From: Patescibacteria group bacterium
Lineage (GTDB): Bacteria > Patescibacteriota > Minisyncoccia > Phycocordibacterales > PALSA-1337
Direction of reading: 5' to 3'
DNA: 16,770 bases
Assembly (NCBI GenBank): GCA_023487965.1
Contig: JAMDBV010000004.1
Location: forward strand, 1 to 16,770
Under the pieces are notes generated by a model, which worked only from the letters and a program-made list of their open reading frames with translations, searched no databases and was not told where the DNA came from. Position 1 is the stretch's first letter, and every line of letters starts with the position of its first letter. This document shows, piece by piece, positions 6,754-13,089 of the stretch. The position numbers were made by a program, and so were the translations under genes.

Positions 6754-7026
6754 ATGAGCGTTATGGCAATCACATCTTCAGCAAAAAAGGCACTAAGAGC
6801 GGCAAAGAAGCGTCGCGTATTCAATCTGAGGCGCAAGTCAGATATCGAAAAAGCGTCAAAGGGTTTCAGGAAATTGGTTTTGGCAAAGGACAAGGTTGGT
6901 GCCGGCAAACAATTGACATCCTTGTACAAGGCTTTGGATAAAGCGGCAAAAACCGGCTATATCAAGGTAAATGCGGCCGCCAGACTCAAATCCCGCGCAA
7001 CGAAGGCGTTGAATAAGATACAGTAA
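6754..7026 (+). CDS. rpsT: 30S ribosomal protein S20
   Basis: S20 binds 16S rRNA in the 30S body and is needed for normal assembly. The protein is Lys/Arg-rich and all helical: ITSSAKKALRAAKKRR at the N-terminus, LVLAKDKVGAGKQLTSLYKALDKAAKTGYI in the middle and AAARLKSRATKALNK at the C-terminus, the standard S20 pattern. ATG at 6754 (MSVMAITSS) and ATG at 6763 (MAITSS, 87 residues) are both possible; the second fits the family N-terminus better. An earlier in-frame TTG (6724) would overlap the divergent promoters and is rejected. TATATT at 6737-6742 is a plausible -10. The gene is monocistronic and ends in a strong terminator. Confidence 0.95.
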   Translation: MSVMAITSSAKKALRAAKKRRVFNLRRKSDIEKASKGFRKLVLAKDKVGAGKQLTSLYKALDKAAKTGYIKVNAAARLKSRATKALNKIQ

Positions 7027-7042
7027 ATCATTTCCACCTCTG

Positions 7043-7079
7043 ATATCAAAAACGCTGGGATCACCAGCGTTTTTGATAT
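7043..7079. terminator. Bidirectional terminator after rpsT
   Basis: A perfect 16-bp stem (7043-7058 with 7064-7079) closes a 5-nt GATCA loop. The stem carries an A-run on the left and a T-run on the right, so it can stop transcription of rpsT from the left and read-through from the tRNA-Arg side. Confidence 0.88.
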
Positions 7080-7138
7080 TGATACCGTAAAGCGCGCAGG
7101 CGCCTTGCTCGGGGCCACAAAATTTGCGTTGCTCATTG

Positions 7139-7210
7139 TGCCCCCGAGAGGAATCGAACCTCTATTGCAGGATCCGCAATCCTGCGTCCTATCCGTTGAA
7201 CGACGAGGGC
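7139..7210 (-). tRNA. tRNA-Arg, anticodon GCG
   Basis: A full cloverleaf reads on the minus strand. The acceptor is GCCCTCG with CGGGGGC (one G-U pair), the D-arm is GTTC...GGAT, and the anticodon stem CAGGA/TCCTG closes loop TTGCGGA, giving anticodon GCG. The T-arm is GAGGT-TCGATTC-CTCTC and the discriminator is A. CCA is not encoded. Most bacteria read CGU/CGC with an ACG anticodon edited to ICG; a GCG anticodon needs no editing but cannot read CGA. Confidence 0.93.
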
Positions 7211-7249
7211 AATGCGGTTAGGTTAGCACGAGAAATGATAAATTCAAAA

Positions 7250-7714
7250 TCAAAAACCCAATCTTTCCAACAGGTGTTTGATGAGAGATTCGTGGTGTTC
7301 AGTCTCGGCGATATATCGTAACAATACCTGTCTGACGTCTTCGGGGTCGATCTCGTCTATGTATATGACAATGTAGGGAGAAAATATTTTGCGCGATTTT
7401 ATAAGCAAGCGTGGCGGGTCAATGTCATGTGGTAACCAGAATGATTCAAGGGATGTAAAAGGGTAGAAGACTTCGTCCACCATGATACCGCGATCGTTGA
7501 TCTGATGTGGTACATGTTTTGAAGGTCTCGAGGCGTGAATGACGAGCGCGGATACCGCTACGACGATAAAGATGGCGGTGATAACACTGTCAAATATTAT
7601 CGCGACTGCCGCAAGCGCGAGCGTGATGATGCCGACGATCCAATACCAATCAGGACCTTTGTCTTTGTAGATATGTTCCGGAGCGTTCCAAACGATAATA
7701 GGTTCGAGAGCCAT
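7250..7714 (-). CDS. Conserved hypothetical protein with two membrane helices
   Basis: The 154-residue product begins with a short cytoplasmic stretch containing YKDKGPDWYW (~16-25), followed by two adjacent hydrophobic helices (~25-42 and 45-60). It then has a soluble domain of about 90 residues: a basic turn RPSKHVPHQI, a strand pair with FYPFTSLESFWL, and LLIKSRKIFSPYIVIYI before a C-terminal helix pair rich in Glu and His. The SPDWYW-like motif plus double helix recurs in short proteins of candidate phyla; I know no function. Only 39 bp separate its stop from tRNA-Arg on the same strand, so the tRNA may be cut from its transcript. The start ATG 7714 matches a leaderless promoter. Confidence 0.8.
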   Translation of the reverse strand: MALEPIIVWNAPEHIYKDKGPDWYWIVGIITLALAAVAIIFDSVITAIFIVVAVSALVIHASRPSKHVPHQINDRGIMVDEVFYPFTSLESFWLPHDIDPPRLLIKSRKIFSPYIVIYIDEIDPEDVRQVLLRYIAETEHHESLIKHLLERLGF

Positions 7715-7729
7715 AGGGATATTTTATCA
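7714..7729 (-). promoter_or_regulatory. Extended -10 promoter, leaderless start of the 7250-7714 gene
   Basis: Minus strand TGA-TAAAAT (7729-7721), then ATCCCT, then ATG at 7714. The predicted +1 is the A of ATG. No -35 match is seen. Confidence 0.6.
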
Positions 7730-7786
7730 CCTTAGGATAAAAACTGTATGTGAATACCACGATATGTTTTAGCAGCAGATTTCATC

Positions 7787-8290
7787 TTAAATATCATGCG
7801 TGGATTGTTGAATATCTCCGTTGCTCAGTGATTTACGGTCCGTGATGTTGCAGTTCCAGAGGTTTTTTAACGAACTGGGCAGGTTTTCTTTAAAAGATGC
7901 AGGGGAGGTGGTGCATAATTCGGCTGTTATATTCTCACGATCAAACGTATTCTCGGGAGTTCTTTTGTAGATAAAATCACCAACATCACTGCTGTGAATC
8001 CACACAGAGCCGTTTGTGTCAGATACAAAATACCAACGCTCGGCATCGGTGAAGTTGCTGCTGGCCGATATAAGATCATTTCCTTCTGAGTCCAGAATCA
8101 TATAACTTATATAACCATTAATGTTGTTAATCTGAAGCTTGTTACCGTATTTGATATCGAAGACTCCTGCTCGCGTATACATGTCAGGCGACTGTTTGGA
8201 TCGATTAGTTATCATTATGGCGAGGAGACAAATGAGTGCGATGAAAAGTAGACAAATGAATATTCGTATTGTTGATCGCAGTATATTCAT
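7787..8290 (-). CDS. Hypothetical membrane-anchored exported protein
   Basis: Its 167 residues begin with a basic N-terminus and one long hydrophobic helix (~9-28, rich in Ile/Leu/Cys), so the rest is probably outside the membrane. The exterior part looks like beta structure with aromatic residues (WYFVSDTNGSVWIHSSDVGDF, ~86-106) and ends in a low-complexity Ser/Asn tail. Two Cys (in AELCTTS and LWNCNIT) could form a disulfide. I do not recognise the family. The hydrophobic helix, the alternation of polar and aromatic residues and a perfectly placed promoter support a real gene. Its base composition seems lower in GC than its neighbours, which may mean recent gain. Confidence 0.65.
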   Translation of the reverse strand: MNILRSTIRIFICLLFIALICLLAIMITNRSKQSPDMYTRAGVFDIKYGNKLQINNINGYISYMILDSEGNDLISASSNFTDAERWYFVSDTNGSVWIHSSDVGDFIYKRTPENTFDRENITAELCTTSPASFKENLPSSLKNLWNCNITDRKSLSNGDIQQSTHDI

Positions 8291-8305
8291 AGGTAAATTA
8301 TATCA
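8290..8305 (-). promoter_or_regulatory. Extended -10 promoter, leaderless start of the 7787-8290 gene
   Basis: Minus strand TGA-TATAAT (8305-8297), then TTACCT, then ATG at 8290. The layout and TGATATAAT core are identical to the amidase promoter at 3579-3594. Confidence 0.65.
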
Positions 8306-8372
8306 ATAAAATAATCCAGAGTGACTATTTTATGGGGTACTGATCATGTCTACTAAACAGGGTACGGATCAA

Positions 8373-8462
8373 TGGCGGAGGAGGTGGGATTCGAACCCAC
8401 GGTCCCTTTTCAGAGACAACAGTTTTCAAGACTGTCCGATTAAACCACTCTCGCACTCCTCC
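8373..8462 (-). tRNA. tRNA-Ser, anticodon TGA, CCA encoded
   Basis: A class II tRNA on the minus strand. The acceptor is GGAGGAG/CTCCTCC with discriminator G and an encoded CCA (8373-8375). The anticodon stem ACAGT/ACTGT closes loop CTTGAAA, so the anticodon is TGA (8426-8428). There is a long variable arm (about TGTCTCTGAAAAGGGAC), and the T-arm is CGTGGG-TTCGAAT-CCCAC. The nuclease ORF upstream on the same strand runs 37 nt into this gene and ends exactly on the anticodon triplet. Confidence 0.95.
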
Positions 8463-8827
8463 GTATATTTTCGAAGAACCAATGATAGGGCATCCTTATC
8501 GTTTGGTTTTACCGATCTACGTCCGGACAGGTCTCTCCTAACCAAATACTCTCTGCTGTCACTCGTGAGAACGTATAGCCAGTCGTACGAACCGGCTTTC
8601 GGCTTCTTGACCACATACCCTGTTGAATTGGAATGTATTCTGCGCAAATCAGTCTGTCCGTTAGCCGCATATCTCACCTGCACCCTCTTCAGCTCTCTGC
8701 CCGTATCGACAATAATGTCGTACGAAGCAGATTCGGTCAAGGGTAGAGCCACATCATAACCGTTTTTTGTGAACGTCGCAACCGCTTGTGCGACGGCAAT
8801 ATCTCCTTTTCTTTGGGTGATTCGCAT
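8426..8827 (-). CDS. PD-(D/E)XK nuclease, group I intron endonuclease-like (PDDEXK_5)
   Basis: The 133-residue product matches the small PDDEXK_5 family. KGDIAVAQAVATFTKNGYDVALPL (7-30) forms the first helix and strand, SYDIIVD (35-41) carries the metal-binding Asp37, KRVQVRYA (47-54) holds the Q-x-[K/R] end of the motif, and YDWLYVL (81-87) is the family's C-terminal strand. The catalytic Lys is Arg here (R52), so activity is uncertain. Residues 123-133 are encoded inside tRNA-Ser, and the stop is the tRNA anticodon. No intron is visible around it, so it stands alone. The start ATG 8827 has no clear -10 at the 6-nt distance. It is divergent from ruvX (69 bp). Members are common in candidate phyla; the biological role there is unknown. 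Confidence 0.8.
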   Translation of the reverse strand: MRITQRKGDIAVAQAVATFTKNGYDVALPLTESASYDIIVDTGRELKRVQVRYAANGQTDLRRIHSNSTGYVVKKPKAGSYDWLYVLTSDSREYLVRRDLSGRRSVKPNDKDALSLVLRKYTEECESGLIGQS

Positions 8828-8883
8828 ATATCTTGTCCGATTGGTGGGATAATACAGGACATGATTATTCTTCGCAATTGTAA

Positions 8884-8897
8884 TACAATTATGTTCA
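8884..8897 (+). promoter_or_regulatory. -10 element for a leaderless or near-leaderless ruvX mRNA
   Basis: TACAAT (8884-8889) precedes ATG 8897 by 7 nt, and a second in-frame ATG lies at 8891. The predicted +1 is 8896-8897. Confidence 0.5.
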
Positions 8898-9283
8898 TGA
8901 CCAAACGCATTATCGGCATCGATTATGGCACCAAGCGCGTCGGAATCGCCGCCTCTGATCCGAGCGGTAAGATCGCCATGCCCGTTTCTGTCATTACCAA
9001 TACATCGGCATTATGCGCCGAGGTTGAGAAGATATGCCATGAATATGAAGCCGACGCTATCGTGATCGGCGAATCGCGCGACTATTCCGGCAAACCAAAT
9101 CCGATACTTGATAGTATTTTGTCATTCAAGGTCGAGATGGAGAAGCGTGGCCTCGAAGTCATTCTGGAATTGGAATTTATGAGCAGTATTCAGGCCGAAA
9201 GAATTCAAGGTAAGAATAATATGCTCGACGCTTCGGCGGCGGCTGTTATTTTGCAGGGATACCTCGATAGGGTAAATACGTAG
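8897..9283 (+). CDS. ruvX: RuvX/YqgF-family RNase H-like protein (putative pre-16S rRNA nuclease)
   Basis: The family has an RNase H-like fold; the E. coli member YqgF is tied to 16S rRNA 5' maturation, and it is also annotated as a Holliday junction resolvase. Starting at ATG 8897 the product has 128 residues. It opens with RIIGIDYGTKRVGIA, giving the first catalytic Asp, continues with ADAIVIGES in the central strand and ends with DASAAAVILQGYL, whose Asp completes the active site. The middle Glu region (ILELEF) replaces the usual DER motif, so one catalytic residue may differ. An upstream ATG at 8786 is ignored because that extension covers the divergent nuclease promoter and lacks similarity. 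It is followed by a REP-like hairpin and the DedA gene. Confidence 0.88.
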   Translation: MTKRIIGIDYGTKRVGIAASDPSGKIAMPVSVITNTSALCAEVEKICHEYEADAIVIGESRDYSGKPNPILDSILSFKVEMEKRGLEVILELEFMSSIQAERIQGKNNMLDASAAAVILQGYLDRVNT

Positions 9284-9293
9284 GATTTGTGAT

Positions 9294-9323
9294 GTGTCAT
9301 CCTCGCGAAAGCGAGGATCCACT
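9294..9323. repeat. REP-like palindromic element with GAAA tetraloop
   Basis: ATCCTCGC (9299-9306), GAAA, GCGAGGAT (9311-9318): an 8-bp perfect stem capped by a GNRA loop. The flanks TGTC and CCACT match the widely distributed palindromic repeat of the form TCATCC-[C/T]CGCGAAAGCG-GGATCC. It lies between ruvX and dedA and could also slow or stabilise the transcript end. Confidence 0.75.
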
Positions 9324-9342
9324 TATGCGAATAGCCTTGAAG

Positions 9343-9365
9343 TTAGATCAATTAGGCCAATTAGA
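9343..9365 (+). repeat. AT-rich dispersed repeat, copy 2 (first copy 2072-2094)
   Basis: Matches the minus strand of 2072-2094 at 20 of 23 positions, with the first 14 bases identical. It lies just before the DedA start. Confidence 0.6.
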
Positions 9366-9375
9366 AATTAATGAT

Positions 9376-9975
9376 ATGTTAAATCCGGAAACACTCATCA
9401 CAACACTGGGCACGATCGGAGTAATCGTCATTATATTTATGGAGACGGGACTCTTCTTCGGCTTTTTCTTTCCGGGTGATTCGTTACTATTTACCGCCGG
9501 TTTCTTGGCGAGCGGGGGCTATGTGTCTTTGCCGATCATACTCTTCGGGGCATTCATCGCGGCCATATTGGGTGATAGCTTTGGGTACGCATTCGGGTCG
9601 CGTATCGGCCCGGCGATATTCCGCAAGGATAATTCGTTTTTTTTCAATCGAAAATATATAGAGAAGGCAGAGGTTTTTTATGAGAAGTACGGCAAGAAGA
9701 CAATTATCTTGGCGCGATTTGTGCCCATCGTGAGGACTTTTGCACCGATCGTGGCGGGCGTGGGCAAGATGTCATATCGTACATTCATCGCTTTCAATGT
9801 TATCGGGGCATTCCTGTGGACATGGGGCATGACTATCGCCGGCTATGCGCTCGGCAGTCTGGTGCCCAATCCCGACAAATACGTATTACCGGCGGTAAAT
9901 AGTAACGAATCACCATCGATCATGCCGGCATTGAGGGAAATTATAAAATCTAGGAATAATAAAGACAAAATATAA
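9376..9975 (+). CDS. DedA-family inner-membrane protein
   Basis: DedA proteins are polytopic membrane proteins; recent work ties members to lipid-carrier or phospholipid flipping, and others affect membrane potential and division. The best start is ATG 9376 (MLNPETLITTLG), because the longer ORF begins in the REP-like hairpin. This gives 199 residues. FMETGLFFGFFFPGDSLLFTAGFLA (~17-41) is the first conserved motif (E-x-G-L-x-x-G-F-F-x-P-G-[D/E]). GAFIAAILGDSFGYAFGSRIG (~51-71) contains G-D-x-x-G-Y-x-x-G-R, and FVPIVRTFAPIVAGVGKM (~112-129) is the third motif with the essential Arg. F-x-x-N-x-x-G-A-x-x-W follows. A short Ser/Asn/Lys-rich tail closes the protein. No operon partner is evident, since pilM has its own promoter downstream. 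Confidence 0.92.
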   Translation: MLNPETLITTLGTIGVIVIIFMETGLFFGFFFPGDSLLFTAGFLASGGYVSLPIILFGAFIAAILGDSFGYAFGSRIGPAIFRKDNSFFFNRKYIEKAEVFYEKYGKKTIILARFVPIVRTFAPIVAGVGKMSYRTFIAFNVIGAFLWTWGMTIAGYALGSLVPNPDKYVLPAVNSNESPSIMPALREIIKSRNNKDKI

Positions 9976-9985
9976 CAGCATATCA

Positions 9986-10021
9986 TTGGCAATTATTCTA
10001 TTTCATTCTAAAATAGAATCA
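9986..10021 (+). promoter_or_regulatory. -35/-10 promoter giving a leaderless pilM operon mRNA
   Basis: TTGGCA (9986-9991), 17 bp, TAAAAT (10009-10014), six bases, then ATG 10021. This has the best -35 box of the leaderless set and no TGn extension. Confidence 0.7.
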
Positions 10022-10983
10022 TGCATCGTTCCTTTTTCTTCAAATTATTTCCACCACCTCGCTATCTCGCCGTATCTCATTCAGGACTGGAGATAGAAGA
10101 CAATGCCATCAGGATGGTTGAATACGGTCGCAAGAGCGGGGGCATGTGCATCAGCAAATTCGACAGTCAAGAATTGCCGGACGGTCTCGTCGATGGAGGA
10201 GACGTGAGAGATGAAAACAAGTTTGTCGAGATCTTGACTGACTTCGTGAGACGCAATCGTATTTCATACGCCAGAGTCTCTTTGCCCGAAGAGAAGGTGT
10301 ATCTGTTTCAGACGGATATCGAAAGTGATATCACCAAGGAAGCAACTCAAAATATCGAATTCAAATTGGAAGAAAATGTACCTTTATCAGCCGAAGATTC
10401 TCTCTTCTATTTCGATATTCTGCCAAAGACGGTAACGGGAGGAATGTTGCGGGCAAGCGTATCGGTCGCACCGAAAACCTATATCGAGAAATTCGTGTCA
10501 CGGTTGAAGTCTGTCGGGGTGACGCCTATCGCGCTTGAGATTTCGCCAAAGGCGATAACTCGTTCAGCCGTGCCGCTCTCGGATGAACCGACGCTTATTA
10601 TTCATGCTATGAAGGGTAAAACCGGTACGTATATCGTATCTGGAGGTGTTGTATGTTTCTCTTCGACATTGGCTTGGACTTCCGGCAGTAACGATACGAT
10701 TCTGACCTTGCCGGGGAAATTGGTCAAAGAAATAGGTCGAGTTCGCGATTATTGGTCGACTCGGCCTGAAACGCATTCTGATATATCCCATATCCTTTTT
10801 GTGGGCGAGAATGCCGTCCAAGCGCTTTCAGGTACGAAGATTGCCCTGTCTGTCGGCAACATAAAGGTGGCGCAGGCCAATACATGGGAGAATATTTTTG
10901 ATCTGGAGAAATATATACCGCCGATCGATAACGATAGATCGTCGCAGTTCGTTGTGGCCGCCGGTTTGGCCCTGCCGCTATAA
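10021..10983 (+). CDS. pilM: Type IV pilus assembly protein PilM
   Basis: PilM is an actin-like cytoplasmic ATPase-fold protein that binds the N-terminus of PilN and links the pilus inner-membrane ring to the motors. Its 320 residues show the first strand pair (YLAVSHSGLEIEDNAIRMVEY, ~14-34), a SLPEEKVYLFQTDI region (~87-100), NIEFKLEENVPLSAEDSLFYFDI (~110-132), and C-terminal strands including TLIIHAMKGKTGTYIVSGG. The phosphate-binding sequences are degenerate compared with typical PilM: DIGxxxIK is SHSGLEIE here, so nucleotide binding may be weakened. It leads a four-gene operon; pilN begins 5 nt after its stop. Confidence 0.87.
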   Translation: MHRSFFFKLFPPPRYLAVSHSGLEIEDNAIRMVEYGRKSGGMCISKFDSQELPDGLVDGGDVRDENKFVEILTDFVRRNRISYARVSLPEEKVYLFQTDIESDITKEATQNIEFKLEENVPLSAEDSLFYFDILPKTVTGGMLRASVSVAPKTYIEKFVSRLKSVGVTPIALEISPKAITRSAVPLSDEPTLIIHAMKGKTGTYIVSGGVVCFSSTLAWTSGSNDTILTLPGKLVKEIGRVRDYWSTRPETHSDISHILFVGENAVQALSGTKIALSVGNIKVAQANTWENIFDLEKYIPPIDNDRSSQFVVAAGLALPL

Positions 10984-10987
10984 AAAG

Positions 10988-11527
10988 ATGAGACATACAT
11001 TATTACCAATTCAAGACAGAAAAGCGCTAAGGCACGATTATACCGCGCGCTTCGTAACCACCCTCTGTCTGTTTCTTTCCTTGGCCGCCGTCATCGGAGC
11101 GGTAGCATTGTTGCCGGCGTACATTCACGCCAGAAATATGGAACAATCAGAACTGGCAATGGTCCAGTCCTTGCAGAGTAATAACGACAAAAGCGGACTC
11201 TCGAATATAGAGAACGAATTGAAATCGGATGCGGCAACTATCAAGAAGGCGTCAGGTTCTACGGGATCATCAGCAATGTCGGATGCCGTAAAGGAATTGA
11301 TAGCACTGCGTGGCAAGGTCAGAATCGTATCGTTCGCTTATAATCCGCAACCAAAAGTCATGTCGATGGTCATTCAAGGCATAGCACCGACCAGAGAAGA
11401 GTTGGTTGTATTCAAGGATCGTATCCAAAACAGCATCAGCGGGGCAAGCGTCGAATTGCCTCTGTCACAGTTGACGAAAAGTAGCGACATACCGTTTTCT
11501 GTTGCAGTCACGTATTCACTGCCATGA
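10988..11527 (+). CDS. pilN: Type IV pilus inner-membrane protein PilN
   Basis: PilN forms, with PilO, the periplasmic stalk of the pilus machine, and its N-terminus docks into PilM. Start ATG 10988 gives 179 residues. The cytoplasmic N-terminus HTLLPIQDRKALRHDY resembles the PilM-binding NLLP motif with an L-L-P core. One membrane helix spans ~24-44, followed by a helical segment (~48-90) and a compact domain with FAYNPQPKVMSMVIQGIAPTREELVVF, the ferredoxin-like fold typical of PilN. The longer ORF to 10898 is rejected because it lies inside pilM. Its TGA stop overlaps the ATG of pilO (ATGA). Confidence 0.82.
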   Translation: MRHTLLPIQDRKALRHDYTARFVTTLCLFLSLAAVIGAVALLPAYIHARNMEQSELAMVQSLQSNNDKSGLSNIENELKSDAATIKKASGSTGSSAMSDAVKELIALRGKVRIVSFAYNPQPKVMSMVIQGIAPTREELVVFKDRIQNSISGASVELPLSQLTKSSDIPFSVAVTYSLP

Positions 11528-12114
11528 ATAATCCGCGAACCAGAATTACACTGCTGATATTCTCGATCGTGCTCATGATCGCATCGGTTGGCGCGTATCT
11601 GTATATGCGCTATACGGCATCTTCATCATTGGAACGCACGATTGAAGCGAAAAACATTGTCAGCAACGAAGAAGCGCGAGTCGCCCGCGAAAAGGGTGTT
11701 CGTCAAATATATTCGAGCACGCAGAACGATCGCGACAGGGTGCGCAACTATTTCTTGGCGGAGGGCGATGCTGTGCCTTTCATTGAATCGCTTGAAAAGA
11801 TCGGTTCGGCTACAGGCGCGTCGGTGGCAATAGGGGCGATCTCGGCCGACAATACCAGCAAATTGCCAGCCGGATCATTCTCGAACATAAGAGCGCATGT
11901 GGATGCTATCGGTTCATGGAATGCTGTCATGCGCACGCTCGAATTGGCGGAAGTTATGCCATTCGCTTCAAATCTGTCCAATATTCGTTTGGAAATGGGG
12001 GAGTCGCCGAATGCAAAAATTAAGACGCCTGTCTGGAAACTGGCTTTTGATATAAATGCGGTTGTTATCGTCGGCTCATTGGCGACATCAACGCCAAATT
12101 ATAATAAGAAATGA
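11524..12114 (+). CDS. pilO: PilO-like type IV pilus inner-membrane protein
   Basis: The 196-residue product has one membrane helix (~9-27), a helical stretch with many charged residues (~33-75) and a C-terminal domain that includes IESLEKIGSATGASVAIGAIS and a strand with SNIRAHVDAIGSWNAVMRTLELAEVMPF. This is the layout of PilO, which pairs with PilN and lacks enzymatic activity. Sequence similarity to PilO is weak at family level, so position is the main support: directly after pilN with ATGA overlaps on both sides, which implies translational coupling. It is preceded by pilM-pilN and followed by a fourth membrane protein. Confidence 0.75.
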   Translation: MNNPRTRITLLIFSIVLMIASVGAYLYMRYTASSSLERTIEAKNIVSNEEARVAREKGVRQIYSSTQNDRDRVRNYFLAEGDAVPFIESLEKIGSATGASVAIGAISADNTSKLPAGSFSNIRAHVDAIGSWNAVMRTLELAEVMPFASNLSNIRLEMGESPNAKIKTPVWKLAFDINAVVIVGSLATSTPNYNKK

Positions 12115-12446
12115 TTTTCAACTTTTTACATAGGAAAGGGAACAATAGTCATGCAAAACATGGCACGAGCGCCTTTCGGAAGTTTGGCAGGGATCCGTAT
12201 TTCGACTGGATGTTCATATTGATTGTCTTTATCTTGATTTCATTGGGACTCATATATTACGGATATGCGCGATATGAATTGGTCAATGATAGTGATGGCG
12301 ATACAAACATCGGTAAGGGAACGGAGAAGGGCCAGTCATTCGACGTCGGACTTATGAACAAGGTGATCAATACGATCGATACGCAGGCTGATGAGAGGAA
12401 AATGATCATGGGTGGTTATTCCGGTCCAGATGACCCGTCAAAATAA
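12111..12446 (+). CDS. Small membrane protein at the end of the pil operon
   Basis: This 111-residue protein has a basic N-terminus (FLHRKGNNSHAKHG, ~4-17), one hydrophobic helix (~34-52) and an acidic or polar outer tail of about 55 residues ending in Gly-Pro-Asp. Its ATG overlaps the pilO stop (ATGA), so it belongs to the pilM-pilN-pilO operon. In other bacteria this position holds the lipoprotein PilP, but there is no lipobox or Cys and the length is far smaller, so I do not call it PilP. It may be an added stalk component of the pilus base in candidate phyla; that is inference from position. Confidence 0.72.
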   Translation: MIFNFLHRKGNNSHAKHGTSAFRKFGRDPYFDWMFILIVFILISLGLIYYGYARYELVNDSDGDTNIGKGTEKGQSFDVGLMNKVINTIDTQADERKMIMGGYSGPDDPSK

Positions 12447-12449
12447 ATG

Positions 12450-12465
12450 TGCTATGGTATTGCCA
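12450..12465 (+). promoter_or_regulatory. Possible extended -10 promoter for tRNA-Arg(TCT)
   Basis: TGC-TATGGT (12450-12458) lies 11 nt before the tRNA 5' end. Only four of six -10 bases match and no -35 is clear, so this is tentative. Confidence 0.35.
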
Positions 12466-12469
12466 TCCT

Positions 12470-12541
12470 CCTCCCGTAGTTCAATGGATAGAACCGGAGA
12501 CTTCTAAGCTCTTGATGGGGGTTCGATTCCCTCCGGGAGGA
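12470..12541 (+). tRNA. tRNA-Arg, anticodon TCT
   Basis: Acceptor CCTCCCG/CGGGAGG, D-stem GTTC/GAAC, and anticodon loop CTTCTAA with anticodon TCT (AGA/AGG codons). The anticodon stem GGAGA/GCTCT has an A-G mismatch next to the loop. The T-arm is GGGGG-TTCGATT-CCCTC, the discriminator is A, and CCA is not encoded. It starts 23 nt after the pil operon ends. Confidence 0.92.
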
Positions 12542-12646
12542 CAAAAATTTCGTGCACCGTTGAGACATAAAAGCTCTTGAATACGGGTCATTTTCTTCGG
12601 GAAAACGAAAAGCTGTGAATTACCCACATTGCGCTTGTGTTGGAAA

Positions 12647-12662
12647 TGTTACAATTAAGGTA
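12647..12662 (+). promoter_or_regulatory. Extended -10 promoter for the DUF378 gene
   Basis: TGT-TACAAT (12647-12655) predicts a start near 12662 and a 34-nt AT-rich leader before ATG 12696. The leader has no clear Shine-Dalgarno site. Confidence 0.45.
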
Positions 12663-12695
12663 GTTCCTTATTATTAATTACAAATAATAAATATC

Positions 12696-12917
12696 ATGAA
12701 AGCACTTCACGCTATCGCTTTTATTCTCGTCGTTGTCGGCGGCCTCAATTGGGGTCTTGTCGGTGTCGGCGCTGGTGATGTGGTAATGCTCCTCGGAGCG
12801 ACATTGGCCAAGATTGTCTATGTCCTTGTCGGACTATCGGCCCTCTGGCTTATCGTCACACACAAAGGTTCGTGCAAGTATTGCACCAAAGGCGAGTCAT
12901 CGGCCCCTCAGATGTAG
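12696..12917 (+). CDS. DUF378 small membrane protein
   Basis: A 73-residue protein with two membrane helices (~5-26 and ~31-53). It carries the DUF378 signature I-x-x-x-V-x-G-G-L-N-W-G-L-V-G at ~11-24 and IVYVLVGLSALWLI in the second helix. The tail has a CxxC pair (KGSCKYCTKGE), which could bind metal or form a disulfide. DUF378 (YuzA-type) proteins have no known function. The gene stands alone between tRNA-Arg(TCT) and its own terminator. Confidence 0.88.
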   Translation: MKALHAIAFILVVVGGLNWGLVGVGAGDVVMLLGATLAKIVYVLVGLSALWLIVTHKGSCKYCTKGESSAPQM

Positions 12918-12938
12918 TCTGTCGCAGGTTGTTTCGGC

Positions 12939-12974
12939 ACAAATTCCCGGCACAGATGTCGGGAATTTGTTTTT
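12939..12974 (+). terminator. Rho-independent terminator after the DUF378 gene
   Basis: ACAAATTCCCG (12939-12949) pairs perfectly with CGGGAATTTGT (12960-12970), followed by TTTT. Further pairing inside the loop (GCA/TGT) is possible. Confidence 0.85.
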
Positions 12975-12994
12975 GGAAGAAAACGACGATGATC

Positions 12995-13070
12995 TGGTGG
13001 GCGATACAGGACTCGAACCTGTGACCTTTCCCGTGTAAAGGGATTGCTCTACCAACTGAGCTAATCGCCC
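12995..13070 (-). tRNA. tRNA-Val, anticodon TAC, CCA encoded
   Basis: The minus-strand cloverleaf has acceptor GGGCGAT/ATCGCCC, D-arm GCTC-AGTTGGTA-GAGC, loop TTTACAC giving anticodon TAC, T-arm ACAGG-TTCGAGT-CCTGT, discriminator A and encoded CCA (12995-12997). Confidence 0.95.
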
Positions 13071-13089
13071 GAAGGAACACAAAGAATAT

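Noticed and set aside
11524..12114. TGA reassigned to glycine (Gracilibacteria/Absconditabacteria code)
   Set aside because: PilN and PilO end in TGA within ATGA overlaps with the next start codon, and reading on would give no sensible extension.
12517..12580. Direct repeat AAGCTCTTGA in tRNA-Arg(TCT) and about 50 bp downstream, as possible att sites
   Set aside because: Only 10 bp are shared, no integrase is present, and nothing mobile lies between them.
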